Below are positions 45,246 to 53,815 of a DNA stretch of 64,000 nt, one piece after another. The notes under the pieces are model-generated. The model had not been told where the DNA came from. It was given only the letters and a program-made list of their open reading frames with translations, and did not search any database. Source of the DNA: Nitrospira_E sp052156535 (GTDB lineage Bacteria > Nitrospirota > Nitrospiria > Nitrospirales > UBA8639); NCBI RefSeq assembly GCF_052156535.1, contig NZ_JBQKUP010000044.1, positions 186,001 through 250,000 on the forward strand, in the 5' to 3' direction. Made by a program: the position numbers and the translations under genes. Every line of letters starts with the position of its first letter. Position 1 is the first letter of the stretch.

Positions 45246-46013
45246 ATGGGATCACCGAAGACGTCTAAAACGGATCGGGTGGGGACGTTGGATCAGGATA
45301 TTTCCCGGATACGCCAACAGTTAGAAAACTTAAAAAAATTTCTGATAGATGAGCCTTCCATGGTTGCTTTAAACGAATTTGATTCCGCTACAGAAGAGAT
45401 TCTTGAGGATGCGTTTGGCAGTTCCTCTCCGCTCTTAGATACCTATGATTATGCCCAACTTGGAGAGGCAGCGGGGCTGATGAATCTTTCTGAAGAGGCA
45501 CCGGAAGGCACCACCCATCACTCACAACGGGAAACGATCCGGCAACGGCAGCGAGTGCTGGAAAGCGCGATTGCGGACCTTGAGGCCAGGAGAGCCTCCC
45601 TCTCGCAGGTATCCAAGAAACAGAAAGCGTCCGGGCCAACCGTTTCCGACTATATGGCAAAAACTGTGCGATCCGTGTCGCTTGAGGCTACCTTGCAGGA
45701 AGTCGGACAATGCCTTCAAAAATGGAAAATTGGGTCGGTGTTAATTCAAAGTGGAGATGAGTATTTGGGATATATCACGGAAACGGAATTGACTCGAGAG
45801 GTCGTCGCGTCCGGAACAGACCCCGTTACCACCACGGTGAAGACCTGCATGCGCGAACCGTTAGTCACGGTTGAGACGAGTGATCCAATTGTCGAAGCCG
45901 TGCGTCTCATGAAAGAAAAAGGCACCAGACACCTTGCGGTCACAGAAAGTAACAGGATCGTCGGTGTGGTCTCCGTTTCAGATATAATCCGGTATTATTC
46001 TGGAGTTGTGTAA
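45246..46013 (+). CDS. CBS-pair protein with coiled-coil N-terminal half
   Basis: About 255 residues. The first 130 are soluble and strongly helical (LDQDISRIRQQLENLKKFLI; RQRVLESAIADLEARRASLS). The second half is a CBS pair: TVSDYMAKTVRSVSLEATLQ, GDEYLGYITETELTRE, then VKTCMREPLVTVETSDPIVE and HLAVTESNRIVGVVSVSDII. CBS pairs usually bind adenine nucleotides. AGGAGG lies four bases before the ATG at 45246, which decides the start over 45222. It follows MgtE by 170 bp on the same strand. Its partner is unknown. Confidence 0.85.
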   Translation: MGSPKTSKTDRVGTLDQDISRIRQQLENLKKFLIDEPSMVALNEFDSATEEILEDAFGSSSPLLDTYDYAQLGEAAGLMNLSEEAPEGTTHHSQRETIRQRQRVLESAIADLEARRASLSQVSKKQKASGPTVSDYMAKTVRSVSLEATLQEVGQCLQKWKIGSVLIQSGDEYLGYITETELTREVVASGTDPVTTTVKTCMREPLVTVETSDPIVEAVRLMKEKGTRHLAVTESNRIVGVVSVSDIIRYYSGVV

Positions 46014-46069
46014 AGATTAGTCTTCTGAGAGATTATCACTCGCCTTCTAGCATCGGGCTATCAGGCTCT

Positions 46070-46120
46070 CTTCCTCGGGAACACACGCAAGTTTTTTCGT
46101 GCTCGTGTTTCTCGAGGAAG
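46070..46120. repeat. imperfect 15-bp hairpin between the CBS gene and HtrA
   Basis: CTTCCTCG (46070-46077) pairs exactly with CGAGGAAG (46113-46120). The stem continues inwards with one wobble and one bulge through GAACAC and GTGTTTC to about 15 bp, leaving a 20-base loop. It lies 60 bp after the CBS stop and 168 bp before HtrA. There is no T-run directly after it, so a terminator is less likely than a structured 5' leader or processing site. Confidence 0.5.
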
Positions 46121-46287
46121 GTTCCACATTTTTCCCTTATATATTTGATCCGCCATTGAATGAAGCTTTCGAAGGTAACCAACGTAAGCTGAGAAAAATC
46201 TGCCTGCTGGACCTCTGGGGACATTCGTGTTTTGAGTCAATTGCATATTCTATTCCGAGATGGCAGACCATACATCAAGAACCGATC

Positions 46288-47790
46288 ATGGGGATAAAAA
46301 TGGGTAATAAGAAATGTCAGATGACGTGTCACTTTCCCAGGCTCAGGGCGATCTTGAGTTCTGTCCTGGCGATGTGGATCGGTTGTGGCGGTGTGGTTGC
46401 GCTGAGTATCGGAATGGACCGGAATGCCGGATGGGCAGGTGAGGCCTCAGGGTTCTCTCTGGAACCAACGCAGGAAATGACATTCAAGCAAGGAGGATTT
46501 GCGGACGTGGCTCAGGCCGTGACCCCGGCTGTTGTGAATATCACGGCAACCGTTGATATTGTCGAATCCCGGGGAGGAGGCGTTCCACTTCCGTTTAGAG
46601 GTTTTGGTGAAGGCCAACCGCCACCGGGTATTCCCAAACGTCAAAAGGGTTCAGGGTCAGGCGTCATTCTGTCTTCGGACGGATATATTATGACCAATAA
46701 TCATGTGATTGCCCAAAGCCGTGATCTCCTTGTCATTCTTCCTGATGCACGTGAATTTCCAGCCAAGATTGTTGGGGCGGATCCCGAGACGGATTTGGCG
46801 GTTATCAAAATTCAGGCAGACAAACTGCCTGTGATTCCTTGGGGAAATTCATCCTCGTTAGCCGTTGGCCAATATGTTTTGGCTATTGGTAACCCGTTTG
46901 GTCTGAATTCAACGGTGACGCTCGGTATCGTCAGCGCTCTGGATCGAGGAGGGATGGGGTTAGCCCGCTTTGAAGATTTCATTCAGACCGATGCGGCAAT
47001 TAATCCAGGAAATTCAGGTGGGGCGTTAGTGAACACACAAGGAGAATTAGTTGGCATCAATACAGCAATAGCCTCTCAAAGTGGGGGGTATCAAGGAGTG
47101 GGGTTCGCTGTGCCTTCTTCATTGGCAAGGCCTGTGTTAGAGGAATTGATCAAACATGGCAAGATTGTCAGGGGATATTTAGGGCTGGGGGTACAGGAAA
47201 TGACGACGGAACTGGCTCCGTGGTTTGGCCTGAAGAGCGGGGAAGGGGCCCTAGTGACCGATGTGGTTCCTGGTGGGCCTGCCGATAAAGCCGGGATACA
47301 CCGGGGAGAGGTGATTCTTGAATACCAAGGGAAAACCGTGAAAGATGGACAAATGTTGTTGGAACAAGTGACACGTGCCCCTATTGGAGAACAGATTGAA
47401 CTGGGTACGATCGAAAATGGAAAAGAACGTAAGGTAAGAGCGGTCATCCGTGAGCAACCACCGATTCCTCATGCCCGGCGTACTCGAACGCCTCGCGTGG
47501 AACATCCTCTTGCCGGGGTGGAAGTGGCCGATGTCGATGAGGCGGCCATTCAAGAATATGGGCTAAATCCTGTCACCAAAGGAGCAGTGGTCGCATTCCT
47601 TGAGGAAGGATGTGCCGCTGAATTAGCGGGGATCATAGAAGGAGATGTCATTATTGAATTGAATAAGCATCCCGTGGAATCCGTCAGGGAGTATTCCTCA
47701 TGGTTTAAACGGCTTAAGAAGGAACAAGCGGTACTGGTGGTGCTTGTCCGTTCCTCGCGTCATTTGTATGTGGTGGTGAAATCTTCCTGA
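46288..47790 (+). CDS. HtrA/Deg periplasmic serine protease with two PDZ domains
   Basis: About 500 residues. A hydrophobic leader (AILSSVLAMWIGCGGVVALS) exports the protein. The trypsin-like domain has the triad His139 (TNNHVIA), Asp169 (ETDLAVIKI) and Ser243 (NPGNSGGAL). PDZ1 begins around KIVRGYLGLGVQEMTTELAP and includes VPGGPADKAGIHRGEVILEY; PDZ2 contains EEGCAAELAGIIEGDVIIEL. It degrades or refolds damaged envelope proteins. The upstream in-frame region to 46099 has no signal-like sequence, so the start is placed at 46288; an ATG at 46300 is also possible. A second HtrA gene lies 2.2 kb downstream. Confidence 0.9.
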   Translation: MGIKMGNKKCQMTCHFPRLRAILSSVLAMWIGCGGVVALSIGMDRNAGWAGEASGFSLEPTQEMTFKQGGFADVAQAVTPAVVNITATVDIVESRGGGVPLPFRGFGEGQPPPGIPKRQKGSGSGVILSSDGYIMTNNHVIAQSRDLLVILPDAREFPAKIVGADPETDLAVIKIQADKLPVIPWGNSSSLAVGQYVLAIGNPFGLNSTVTLGIVSALDRGGMGLARFEDFIQTDAAINPGNSGGALVNTQGELVGINTAIASQSGGYQGVGFAVPSSLARPVLEELIKHGKIVRGYLGLGVQEMTTELAPWFGLKSGEGALVTDVVPGGPADKAGIHRGEVILEYQGKTVKDGQMLLEQVTRAPIGEQIELGTIENGKERKVRAVIREQPPIPHARRTRTPRVEHPLAGVEVADVDEAAIQEYGLNPVTKGAVVAFLEEGCAAELAGIIEGDVIIELNKHPVESVREYSSWFKRLKKEQAVLVVLVRSSRHLYVVVKSS

Positions 47791-47942
47791 AAAGAGTCAG
47801 GTTGAGAAGGGTTTCCGGTAATTCACGGATTTATCAGAGGAGCTTTTGTCTGCCATTTAAATTTTTTGAGCAATGCTTACTTGTTTTGTCCCAAGGGGCC
47901 GGGGGTGTCTGAAGGTTCTTGATTGACAATAAGAGCACTAGA

Positions 47943-48578
47943 TTAAAATGGAGCGATCAAATCGGTAAACTCGAAGTCGAAAAAAAATAAGATAGTATAT
48001 TCGTTGAAGTAGGTTGACCCTTGGAACCAGGGAGTGGAGCGAACAAATTGTCCCGTCGCCGTTTCGTAAATATCCAGGCGGAATCGGGTATATCCTGACA
48101 ATTTTTGGGATGCGTATATCGCAATCTCGGGCAGGGCAATTGGGAGGAGTGCACTCTGTATTGGTGGTAACCCGAACAAGGAGGACCGTTGCTCGACTCC
48201 TAGACCCTGAATAAGGATGTGGATCCGGTATTTGGCTTTAGCTGGATCCGTAACGATTTTCAGTCCGCTTTCTCCCAGCCAACCCCCAATTGCACCCTTA
48301 AAAAAACCTTGGGCAACGGGCAATCCATCTTCAACGTGCAATCCAGAGATATCGAGACTTACTGTCTCTCCAGAGGTTAAGAGGATGGGCAGGGTGTTCT
48401 CTCCATGCAGACTTCGCTCCACAGCTTGAGCCATGAGAAGTTGTTGGACTGCAGTCGGCGATTCGGGAAGGGGTATGGCATTCATGGCACCGCAGCCGGT
48501 CAGTACTCCCACTAAGAGGAGAACTGATAGAATCCATAGCATGGACCTATTCAACTGACGTGCTTCGGTTACCCACAT
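47943..48578 (-). CDS. lipoprotein of unknown function
   Basis: About 211 residues with a lipoprotein signal (LWILSVLLLVGVLTGC) and a periplasmic domain of mixed alpha/beta type. Recognisable features are LLMAQAVERSL, LDISGLHVEDG, KAKYRIHILIQGLGV, EIAIYASQKLSGYTRFRLDI and an aromatic C terminus (YTILFFFDFEF). The general pattern resembles lipoprotein families with a CsgG-like core, but I cannot name it. AGAGG lies eight bases before the ATG at 48578; a GTG at 48587 is also in frame. It is the last of three minus-strand envelope genes between the two HtrA genes. Confidence 0.65.
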   Translation of the reverse strand: MWVTEARQLNRSMLWILSVLLLVGVLTGCGAMNAIPLPESPTAVQQLLMAQAVERSLHGENTLPILLTSGETVSLDISGLHVEDGLPVAQGFFKGAIGGWLGESGLKIVTDPAKAKYRIHILIQGLGVEQRSSLFGLPPIQSALLPIALPEIAIYASQKLSGYTRFRLDIYETATGQFVRSTPWFQGSTYFNEYTILFFFDFEFTDLIAPF

Positions 48579-48662
48579 CAATTTCACCTCTTTTTTGATA
48601 GGACCAGGGAAATACGTGAGTCAACTTCAAGGAGAACAGGTGTTCGATACTGCCTCTTTAGT

Positions 48663-49103
48663 TTAGGGAGCAGATCCTGGGGAATCAATCATTGAGCCGG
48701 ATTCCTTTGTCGGGGCAGATGGAATGGACGGATTCGGAGGTGCCGCAAGGGCAGGGTTCATCTCCTTGTGTTTGGAGACCCGAAGCAATGTGGGGTCGTG
48801 AATAAAAGGTTTGTATTTCTGCACGTCTAATGTCACCAGATCTCGTTCCTCAATAAGGAGGTCGATCTCCGGCACCTGTTGTTGAAAGGTGGCTAAAATG
48901 CTCCCGTCTTGAGTCGTAATGGTGACCAGTAAACGATCTTCTTGGCGTTGTTTGTGTGCCACCGACCCCTCAAGTGGATGCATGGCGTCCTTCAAAAATG
49001 CGGGAAGATAGGAATCCAAATACCGTGAAGCTAACATCGGGCTACTTAAGCCAAGGCCTAATCCTAGAAAAAATACCGTCACCGGTATGACCCATGGTCT
49101 CAT
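48663..49103 (-). CDS. membrane-anchored periplasmic protein, unknown
   Basis: 146 residues: an N-terminal helix (PWVIPVTVFFLGLGLGLSSP) that is a signal or anchor, a compact mid part (LLVTITTQDGSILATFQQQV, IDLLIEERDLVTLDVQKYKP) and a Pro/Ala/Ser-rich disordered tail. The start overlaps the stop of the upstream small membrane gene as ATGA, so the two are translationally coupled. The family is not recognised. Confidence 0.65.
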   Translation of the reverse strand: MRPWVIPVTVFFLGLGLGLSSPMLASRYLDSYLPAFLKDAMHPLEGSVAHKQRQEDRLLVTITTQDGSILATFQQQVPEIDLLIEERDLVTLDVQKYKPFIHDPTLLRVSKHKEMNPALAAPPNPSIPSAPTKESGSMIDSPGSAP

Positions 49104-49423
49104 GATTTCTGTTCCGTGTTTGGAGGTTCGTCTATTGGTTTTTCCGATTCTGTTGAAGGAAAGGTCTGCTGTGTGGTTGGAAGTTTGTCTTCCAGTGGTA
49201 CCTGCTGCGATGGAGCAGGTTTCTGCTGGCCACGGATAAACGTTTCCAGGCGACTGAGGGCATCAGCGGTCATGTCGCGGGCCCCCTTGGTCGCATGTTC
49301 GGATTTTTCGGTGAGATCTTCTATTTGTCGACGGAGATCGCGCATTCCCCCGCCGGTTCGTTGAAATGCCATGATCGCAATCACTAAGGCGACGATAGCG
49401 ATCACTAGGGCCAAGATTTCCAT
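49100..49423 (-). CDS. small membrane protein with coiled-coil, unknown
   Basis: 107 residues: a single N-terminal helix (ILALVIAIVALVIAIMAFQR), a polar amphipathic helix (MRDLRRQIEDLTEKSEHATK, with ARDMTADALSRLETFI) and a Gln/Pro/Glu-rich tail. AGGAGG lies five bases before the ATG. It is the first of two coupled genes. The topology suggests a membrane-tethered coiled coil, like many envelope-stress accessory proteins, but the function is unknown. Confidence 0.68.
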   Translation of the reverse strand: MEILALVIAIVALVIAIMAFQRTGGGMRDLRRQIEDLTEKSEHATKGARDMTADALSRLETFIRGQQKPAPSQQVPLEDKLPTTQQTFPSTESEKPIDEPPNTEQKS

Positions 49424-49569
49424 GATGTCCTCCTGTTCCGGTCAAGCCGTCCTTTTGAAATGTGAAAAGCGTTGGCGGTCTTGTAAGTACCAATTTCAGA
49501 TTGAGGCACCTATGCTGTAATGACCGTCCTCTTCTCCTTCTGGATGCCAGTCTGTCCGTCCTCCTTACA

Positions 49570-49854
49570 TTATTTTGACACGACATTCATTGGGAATCTA
49601 CCGTGAACAGGTTTTTGTCTGTACGCGGACACCTTGAAAAATCGATATTGACCTTTCTCATGGATGTGTTCAAGGTCGAATCTGATGGCATGCCCTGTTT
49701 GCTCAATTGGGAAAAATGGGTGTCCTCGGCCTCCGGATGACATAAGGCGCAGGCGCCTTTCTTTTGGTTTGCGATCGGGTTCTTGCCGGCAGGTGATTTC
49801 TTGGTGGAGAAATGCGTCAGGATCACCTGTTGTGTTGATGTGCGTATTGTCCAT
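49570..49854 (-). CDS. possible small hypothetical protein
   Basis: A 94-codon frame begins with ATG at 49854; AAGGAG lies 15 bases upstream, which is rather far. The product is polar, His/Arg-rich (KPKERRLRLMSSGGRGH; IRFDLEHIHEKGQYRFFKVS) and has no signal or membrane helix. Codon choice looks coding-like, yet no family is recognised and a second overlapping frame is of similar length. It lies in a 600-bp gap between two divergent transcription units. Confidence 0.33.
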   Translation of the reverse strand: MDNTHINTTGDPDAFLHQEITCRQEPDRKPKERRLRLMSSGGRGHPFFPIEQTGHAIRFDLEHIHEKGQYRFFKVSAYRQKPVHGRFPMNVVSK

Positions 49855-50027
49855 ATCTAATAGGGGGAACTCCTTGAGGCTGCGAACATATTGACGGACT
49901 CATCAAAGGATCGTGGGAAAATTAATCAAAATTAATAGTCAATTAATCCTCAGCTTATACTGAATAGATAGGATGTCGATACGAAATAGCTCAGCGCCGG
50001 CAATCTTACTATCAAGGAGGAATGTCA

Positions 50028-51575
50028 ATGGGTACAAACAATCGTGGTTCTTCTCGTGGTTGGCGGTTTCAATGGCCTTTGTCCTTTACCAGGATGAATA
50101 CCGGAAAGGCGGGACTGGCCGGCATCGGTTTCCTGGCTGGAATCCTACTGCTCGGGTCATGGAATATGCCATTTCATTCGCAAGCAGCAATTTCCCATCC
50201 GGCAGATCCTGCATCCGTTGGATCCCCCGCCAATATGGATAAAGGAGGATTTGCTGACATTGCCCAGGCGGTGACCCCCGCAGTGGTCAATATTACGGTT
50301 CGAAAAGAAGCGCCGGTCCCCATGTCGGGGATGCCGTCTGATCCGATGAGAGAGTTTTTCGGTCTGCCAGGAATGCCGGAGATCCCAGGAATGCCGAACA
50401 GGCCCAATGGGCCTCCTGCTCCGGAAGGGCAGGGAGCCGGTTCAGGTGTCATTATCTCTAGTGATGGATATGTGTTGACCAATGATCATGTGGTCGATGG
50501 GGCCAAGGAAATCATGGTGACCCTCCCGGATAATCGGGAATTCACGGGGACAGTGATCGGTCTTGATCCTCAGACTGATTTAGCCGTCATTAAAATTGAC
50601 GGTAAGGATCTACCGTATGTTCCATGGGGAAATTCCGGCGAGCTTCGAGTCGGAGAATATGTGTTGGCGGTCGGCAATCCTTTTGGACTGAATTCCACCG
50701 TCACGCTGGGGATTGTCAGCGCATTAGGTCGTGGAGGCATGGGTATTACTCAGTATGAAGATTTCATCCAGACCGATGCTGCGATCAATCCGGGGAATTC
50801 CGGTGGCGCGTTGGTGAATACGCGAGGCCAACTGGTCGGAATTAACACCGCAATCTTTTCCCAATCCGGCGGGTACCAAGGCGTGGGATTTGCGGTTCCC
50901 ACCAATCTTGCCAAACCGGTGTATGACAGTTTGGTCAGTACCGGAAAAGTTGTGCGAGGATTTTTGGGCGTCGGTATACAAGCCGTCACGACGGATCTCG
51001 CAGACTCCTTCAAATTGGATCAATCCAAAGGTGCGCTGGTCACGAATGTTGTTCCCGGAAGTCCTGCGGACAAGGCAGGCCTCAAACGGGGTGATGTGAT
51101 TGTCGAATATCAGGGCAAACCCGTATTGGATCCGCGTAGTCTTCAGCATCATGTCATCAGGACTACTATCGGAACGGAAGTGAAGATGGTGGTGGTCCGG
51201 GATGGTCAGAAGCATACTCTAAAGGCGGAGATTCGTGAACAAGATAAGCCTGTCCAAGTGGCACAAGCAGGCCAGATGGGCACGACGGAAGGACCGCTTG
51301 CCGGGGTGGCTGTTCAGAATCTTAACCCTGGTATGGCCGAGCAATTAGGGGTGGAAGAAAATGTGAACGGGGTGGTGGTTATGGATGTCGCGCCGGGAAG
51401 TTATGCCGCACGGGCAGGACTGGCTCAGGGCGATGTGATCAGCGAAATCAACCGTAACCCGGTTCGCTCGGAGGAGGATTTCAGAAAAGTGACGTCCAGC
51501 TTGAAGGACAAGTCCTCCGCCTTGATCTTTATCCATAGGGGTCAAGGAGCCTTGTATCTGACTGTAAAAGTGTAA
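50028..51575 (+). CDS. HtrA/Deg periplasmic serine protease with two PDZ domains
   Basis: About 515 residues. A signal anchor (GLAGIGFLAGILLLGSW) precedes the protease domain with His154 (TNDHVVDG), Asp184 (QTDLAVIKI) and Ser258 (NPGNSGGAL). The loop before His is rich in Met and Pro (GLPGMPEIPGMPNRPNG). PDZ1 contains GKVVRGFLGVGIQAVTTDLA and VPGSPADKAGLKRGDVIVEY; PDZ2 contains APGSYAARAGLAQGDVISEI. The start is the ATG at 50028, seven bases after AAGGAGG; the ATG at 50022 is too close. A TATACT element lies at 49956-49961. It shares extended identity with the HtrA gene at 46288. Confidence 0.92.
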   Translation: MGTNNRGSSRGWRFQWPLSFTRMNTGKAGLAGIGFLAGILLLGSWNMPFHSQAAISHPADPASVGSPANMDKGGFADIAQAVTPAVVNITVRKEAPVPMSGMPSDPMREFFGLPGMPEIPGMPNRPNGPPAPEGQGAGSGVIISSDGYVLTNDHVVDGAKEIMVTLPDNREFTGTVIGLDPQTDLAVIKIDGKDLPYVPWGNSGELRVGEYVLAVGNPFGLNSTVTLGIVSALGRGGMGITQYEDFIQTDAAINPGNSGGALVNTRGQLVGINTAIFSQSGGYQGVGFAVPTNLAKPVYDSLVSTGKVVRGFLGVGIQAVTTDLADSFKLDQSKGALVTNVVPGSPADKAGLKRGDVIVEYQGKPVLDPRSLQHHVIRTTIGTEVKMVVVRDGQKHTLKAEIREQDKPVQVAQAGQMGTTEGPLAGVAVQNLNPGMAEQLGVEENVNGVVVMDVAPGSYAARAGLAQGDVISEINRNPVRSEEDFRKVTSSLKDKSSALIFIHRGQGALYLTVKV

Positions 51576-51973
51576 TAGACCGAAAAAATAAACGGTAAGT
51601 CGTAGCGGGATACCATACTTCCTGAACCAAAAAGGAGCGGTGTGGTATCCCGTTTTCGTTCAGGAGTGGGTTACATCATGAGCCGAGATAAGTGATTCAA
51701 TTGGACATGAAGCAGGTGGGGGTTAGGAACCTTGCACAATGATGAACGAATCGCGCGAATAACATGATGGGATTCACGTCGTCATCCTTCTGGGAGCCGG
51801 GCACCTGGTCCTAAAAATTCTTCAAACACTCCTCATGACCTGCGGACGCTCAGAACGCCGCTTTTTAAAAGGTTATCGCATTGTTCCGGAAGGAGATTTG
51901 TCCGATCGGCAGAGAGGGAAGGGGTGGGGCGCATCGCTTTGGGAAAGGACTTGCCGGGAACCCGCCGGTGTAT
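51576..51973. other. gap of about 400 bp, terminator then no gene seen
   Basis: The first part holds the terminator-like inverted repeat described separately. The remainder, up to the convergent acetolactate synthase gene, has only a 62-codon frame (51835-52023) that overlaps that gene and resembles nothing known. Confidence 0.35.
51606..51656 (+). terminator. terminator-like inverted repeat after the second htrA gene
   Basis: CGGGATACCA (51606-51615) and TGGTATCCCG (51643-51652) form a perfect 10-bp stem, followed at once by TTTT. The 27-base loop is long for a rho-independent terminator. It begins 31 bases after the stop codon. Confidence 0.5.
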
Positions 51974-53617
51974 TCATCGTTGCCCCTGAGGCATGGAGGG
52001 AAGAGTCCCGAGTCGTTGGGTAAGGAGTAAATTCTCAGAAGCATCGACCGGGCAGTCGATGATTGAAAGGGTATTGGAGCACAACGCTTTTCGCAGCACG
52101 GGTGCCAGTTCCTTTGCGGAAGCGATGCGATACCCTTTCGCACCAAAGCTTTCCGCGTATTTCACGATATCCATATTTTGAAATTCCACACATGTCGACC
52201 TGCCAAATTGCTGTATTTGTTTCCAGCGAATCAGGCCGAGGCCGCCATCGTTGAAAATAAGCACCACAAAGGGAGTAGCCATGCGTACGGCGGTCTCCAA
52301 TTCCTGGGAGTTCATCAGGAACCCTCCGTCCCCGGTGACCGCCACAACACGGCGGTCCGGGTGTGCCAATTTGGCCGCCACCGCGCCGGGCAAGGCAATG
52401 CCCATGGCGGCGAATCCGTTTGAGATGATGCAGGTGTTGGGAAGAAAGCATGGGAAGAGGCGCCCAAGCCAGACTTTGTGCGCGCCCACGTCCGAGATCA
52501 CGATATCTTCGTGGGCCAGCGAGTCACGCAGATCCGCGAGGATTCTTTGCGGCTTAAGAGGAAATGATGCGTTCTGACCGCCTTGTGCCAATTCCTCGTG
52601 AAGCATTGGGCGAAATCGTGAGGCACGCGTCGTAGCGGCCGCGTGGCCGCGATTCGTGAGCGCTTCAAGTGAGGAAGTGATCGTACCCACGACCCCGACC
52701 TCAACGATGTATGACGCGTCAACTTCGGCGGGCGACATGTCCACGTGCACAATTTTCTTGTCGTGGTTGGGGTTCCAGGCATGGGGCGCATATTCCACGA
52801 TGTCATATCCAATCGCGATCACGACGTCCGCGTCCAGAAATTCGCAGTTCACATAGTCCATGGTCTCCAGTCCAATGGCACCCAGCGAGAGCGGGTGGGT
52901 ATCGGGAATGGTGCCTTTGGCCATAAAGGTTGTGGCAACCGGAATGTTCAGCTTTTCAGCAAAGCACACCAGCGCTTCGGAGGCATGTCCGCGAATGACG
53001 CCATTGCCCGCGAGCACGATCGGATGCCTGGCCTCCCCAATAATACGTCGGGCCCTGTCGAGTTGTTCGGGTGCAGCCCCCCCGGGGTGAACCGATTGCA
53101 CGAGCAGGGGGTGGCCCTCGGTTTGCATAGAAGCGATGTCTTCGGGAATTTCGATGTGTGTGGCGCCGGGTTTTTCGGCCTGAGCCAGCTTAAAGGCTTT
53201 CCGAAAGACTTCAGGAATGATGTCGGGAATGGGCAAGGTGGCATTCCACTTGGTCACAGGACGAAACAGGGAAACGATGTCAAGGTGCTGATGGGATTCC
53301 TTGTGCAGCCGGTCCTGGTCGGCTTGGCCCGTCAGGGCGACGAGTGGCGCACGATCCATGGTGGCATCGGCCACCCCGCTGATAAGATTCGTTGCGCCTG
53401 GCCCCAGCGTGGCGAGACACACGCCTGCTTTGCCGGTCAACCGGCCGTAAACGTCGGCCATGAAGGCCGCGCCCTGCTCATGGCGGGTCATGACAAAGCA
53501 GATAGAAGAACCGATCATCGCATCGAGAAGATCCATATTCTCCTCGCCCGGCACACCAAAGACATATTTTACGCCTTCGTTCTCCAGGCATTGTACGATG
53601 AGTGTGGCGGCTTTCAT
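51974..53617 (-). CDS. alsS: acetolactate synthase, catabolic (AlsS) type
   Basis: A 547-residue ThDP enzyme. Blocks in order: VKYVFGVPGEENMDLLDAMI with the catalytic Glu, RHEQGAAFMADVYGRLTGK, CLATLGPGATNLISGVADA, PLVALTGQ, the central domain (RHPIVLAGNGVIRGHASEAL), then SNGFAAMGIALPGAVAAKLA and the ThDP/metal motif GDGGFLMNSQELETA with FNDGGLGLIRWK. It joins two pyruvates to acetolactate. The FAD-independent AlsS group matches in length and in lacking a nearby IlvH small subunit. No acetolactate decarboxylase gene is adjacent. It is the last gene of the cyd/pgi block. Confidence 0.88.
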   Translation of the reverse strand: MKAATLIVQCLENEGVKYVFGVPGEENMDLLDAMIGSSICFVMTRHEQGAAFMADVYGRLTGKAGVCLATLGPGATNLISGVADATMDRAPLVALTGQADQDRLHKESHQHLDIVSLFRPVTKWNATLPIPDIIPEVFRKAFKLAQAEKPGATHIEIPEDIASMQTEGHPLLVQSVHPGGAAPEQLDRARRIIGEARHPIVLAGNGVIRGHASEALVCFAEKLNIPVATTFMAKGTIPDTHPLSLGAIGLETMDYVNCEFLDADVVIAIGYDIVEYAPHAWNPNHDKKIVHVDMSPAEVDASYIVEVGVVGTITSSLEALTNRGHAAATTRASRFRPMLHEELAQGGQNASFPLKPQRILADLRDSLAHEDIVISDVGAHKVWLGRLFPCFLPNTCIISNGFAAMGIALPGAVAAKLAHPDRRVVAVTGDGGFLMNSQELETAVRMATPFVVLIFNDGGLGLIRWKQIQQFGRSTCVEFQNMDIVKYAESFGAKGYRIASAKELAPVLRKALCSNTLSIIDCPVDASENLLLTQRLGTLPSMPQGQR

Positions 53618-53815
53618 GCGTGCTTTCAGGATTCAATATTCTTGAAAAATTTGATTAACGCTGCCAGAGAATGTGAGCTTTTTTCAGGGGAATCGCGATC
53701 CCGTCGCAGTGCGGAATCACGCGGCCCGTCTAGTCCGTTGCCGGGCGAGCCGCAGACACTGCCCGCGGTAGACATGCCCGTCGATCGATCCGGCCAGTTG
53801 CCGGATGTGATCCAT

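Noticed and set aside
47923..47949. TTGACA and TAAAAT as a plus-strand promoter after the first htrA gene.
   Set aside because: The spacer is only 15 bp and it would fire into the 3' end of a convergent gene with no plus-strand gene to serve.
49587..49826. A minus-strand frame encoding CALCH, a heme-c-like CxxCH motif.
   Set aside because: It lacks a signal peptide, starts at an internal GTG, and a longer overlapping frame competes. One CxxCH can occur by chance.
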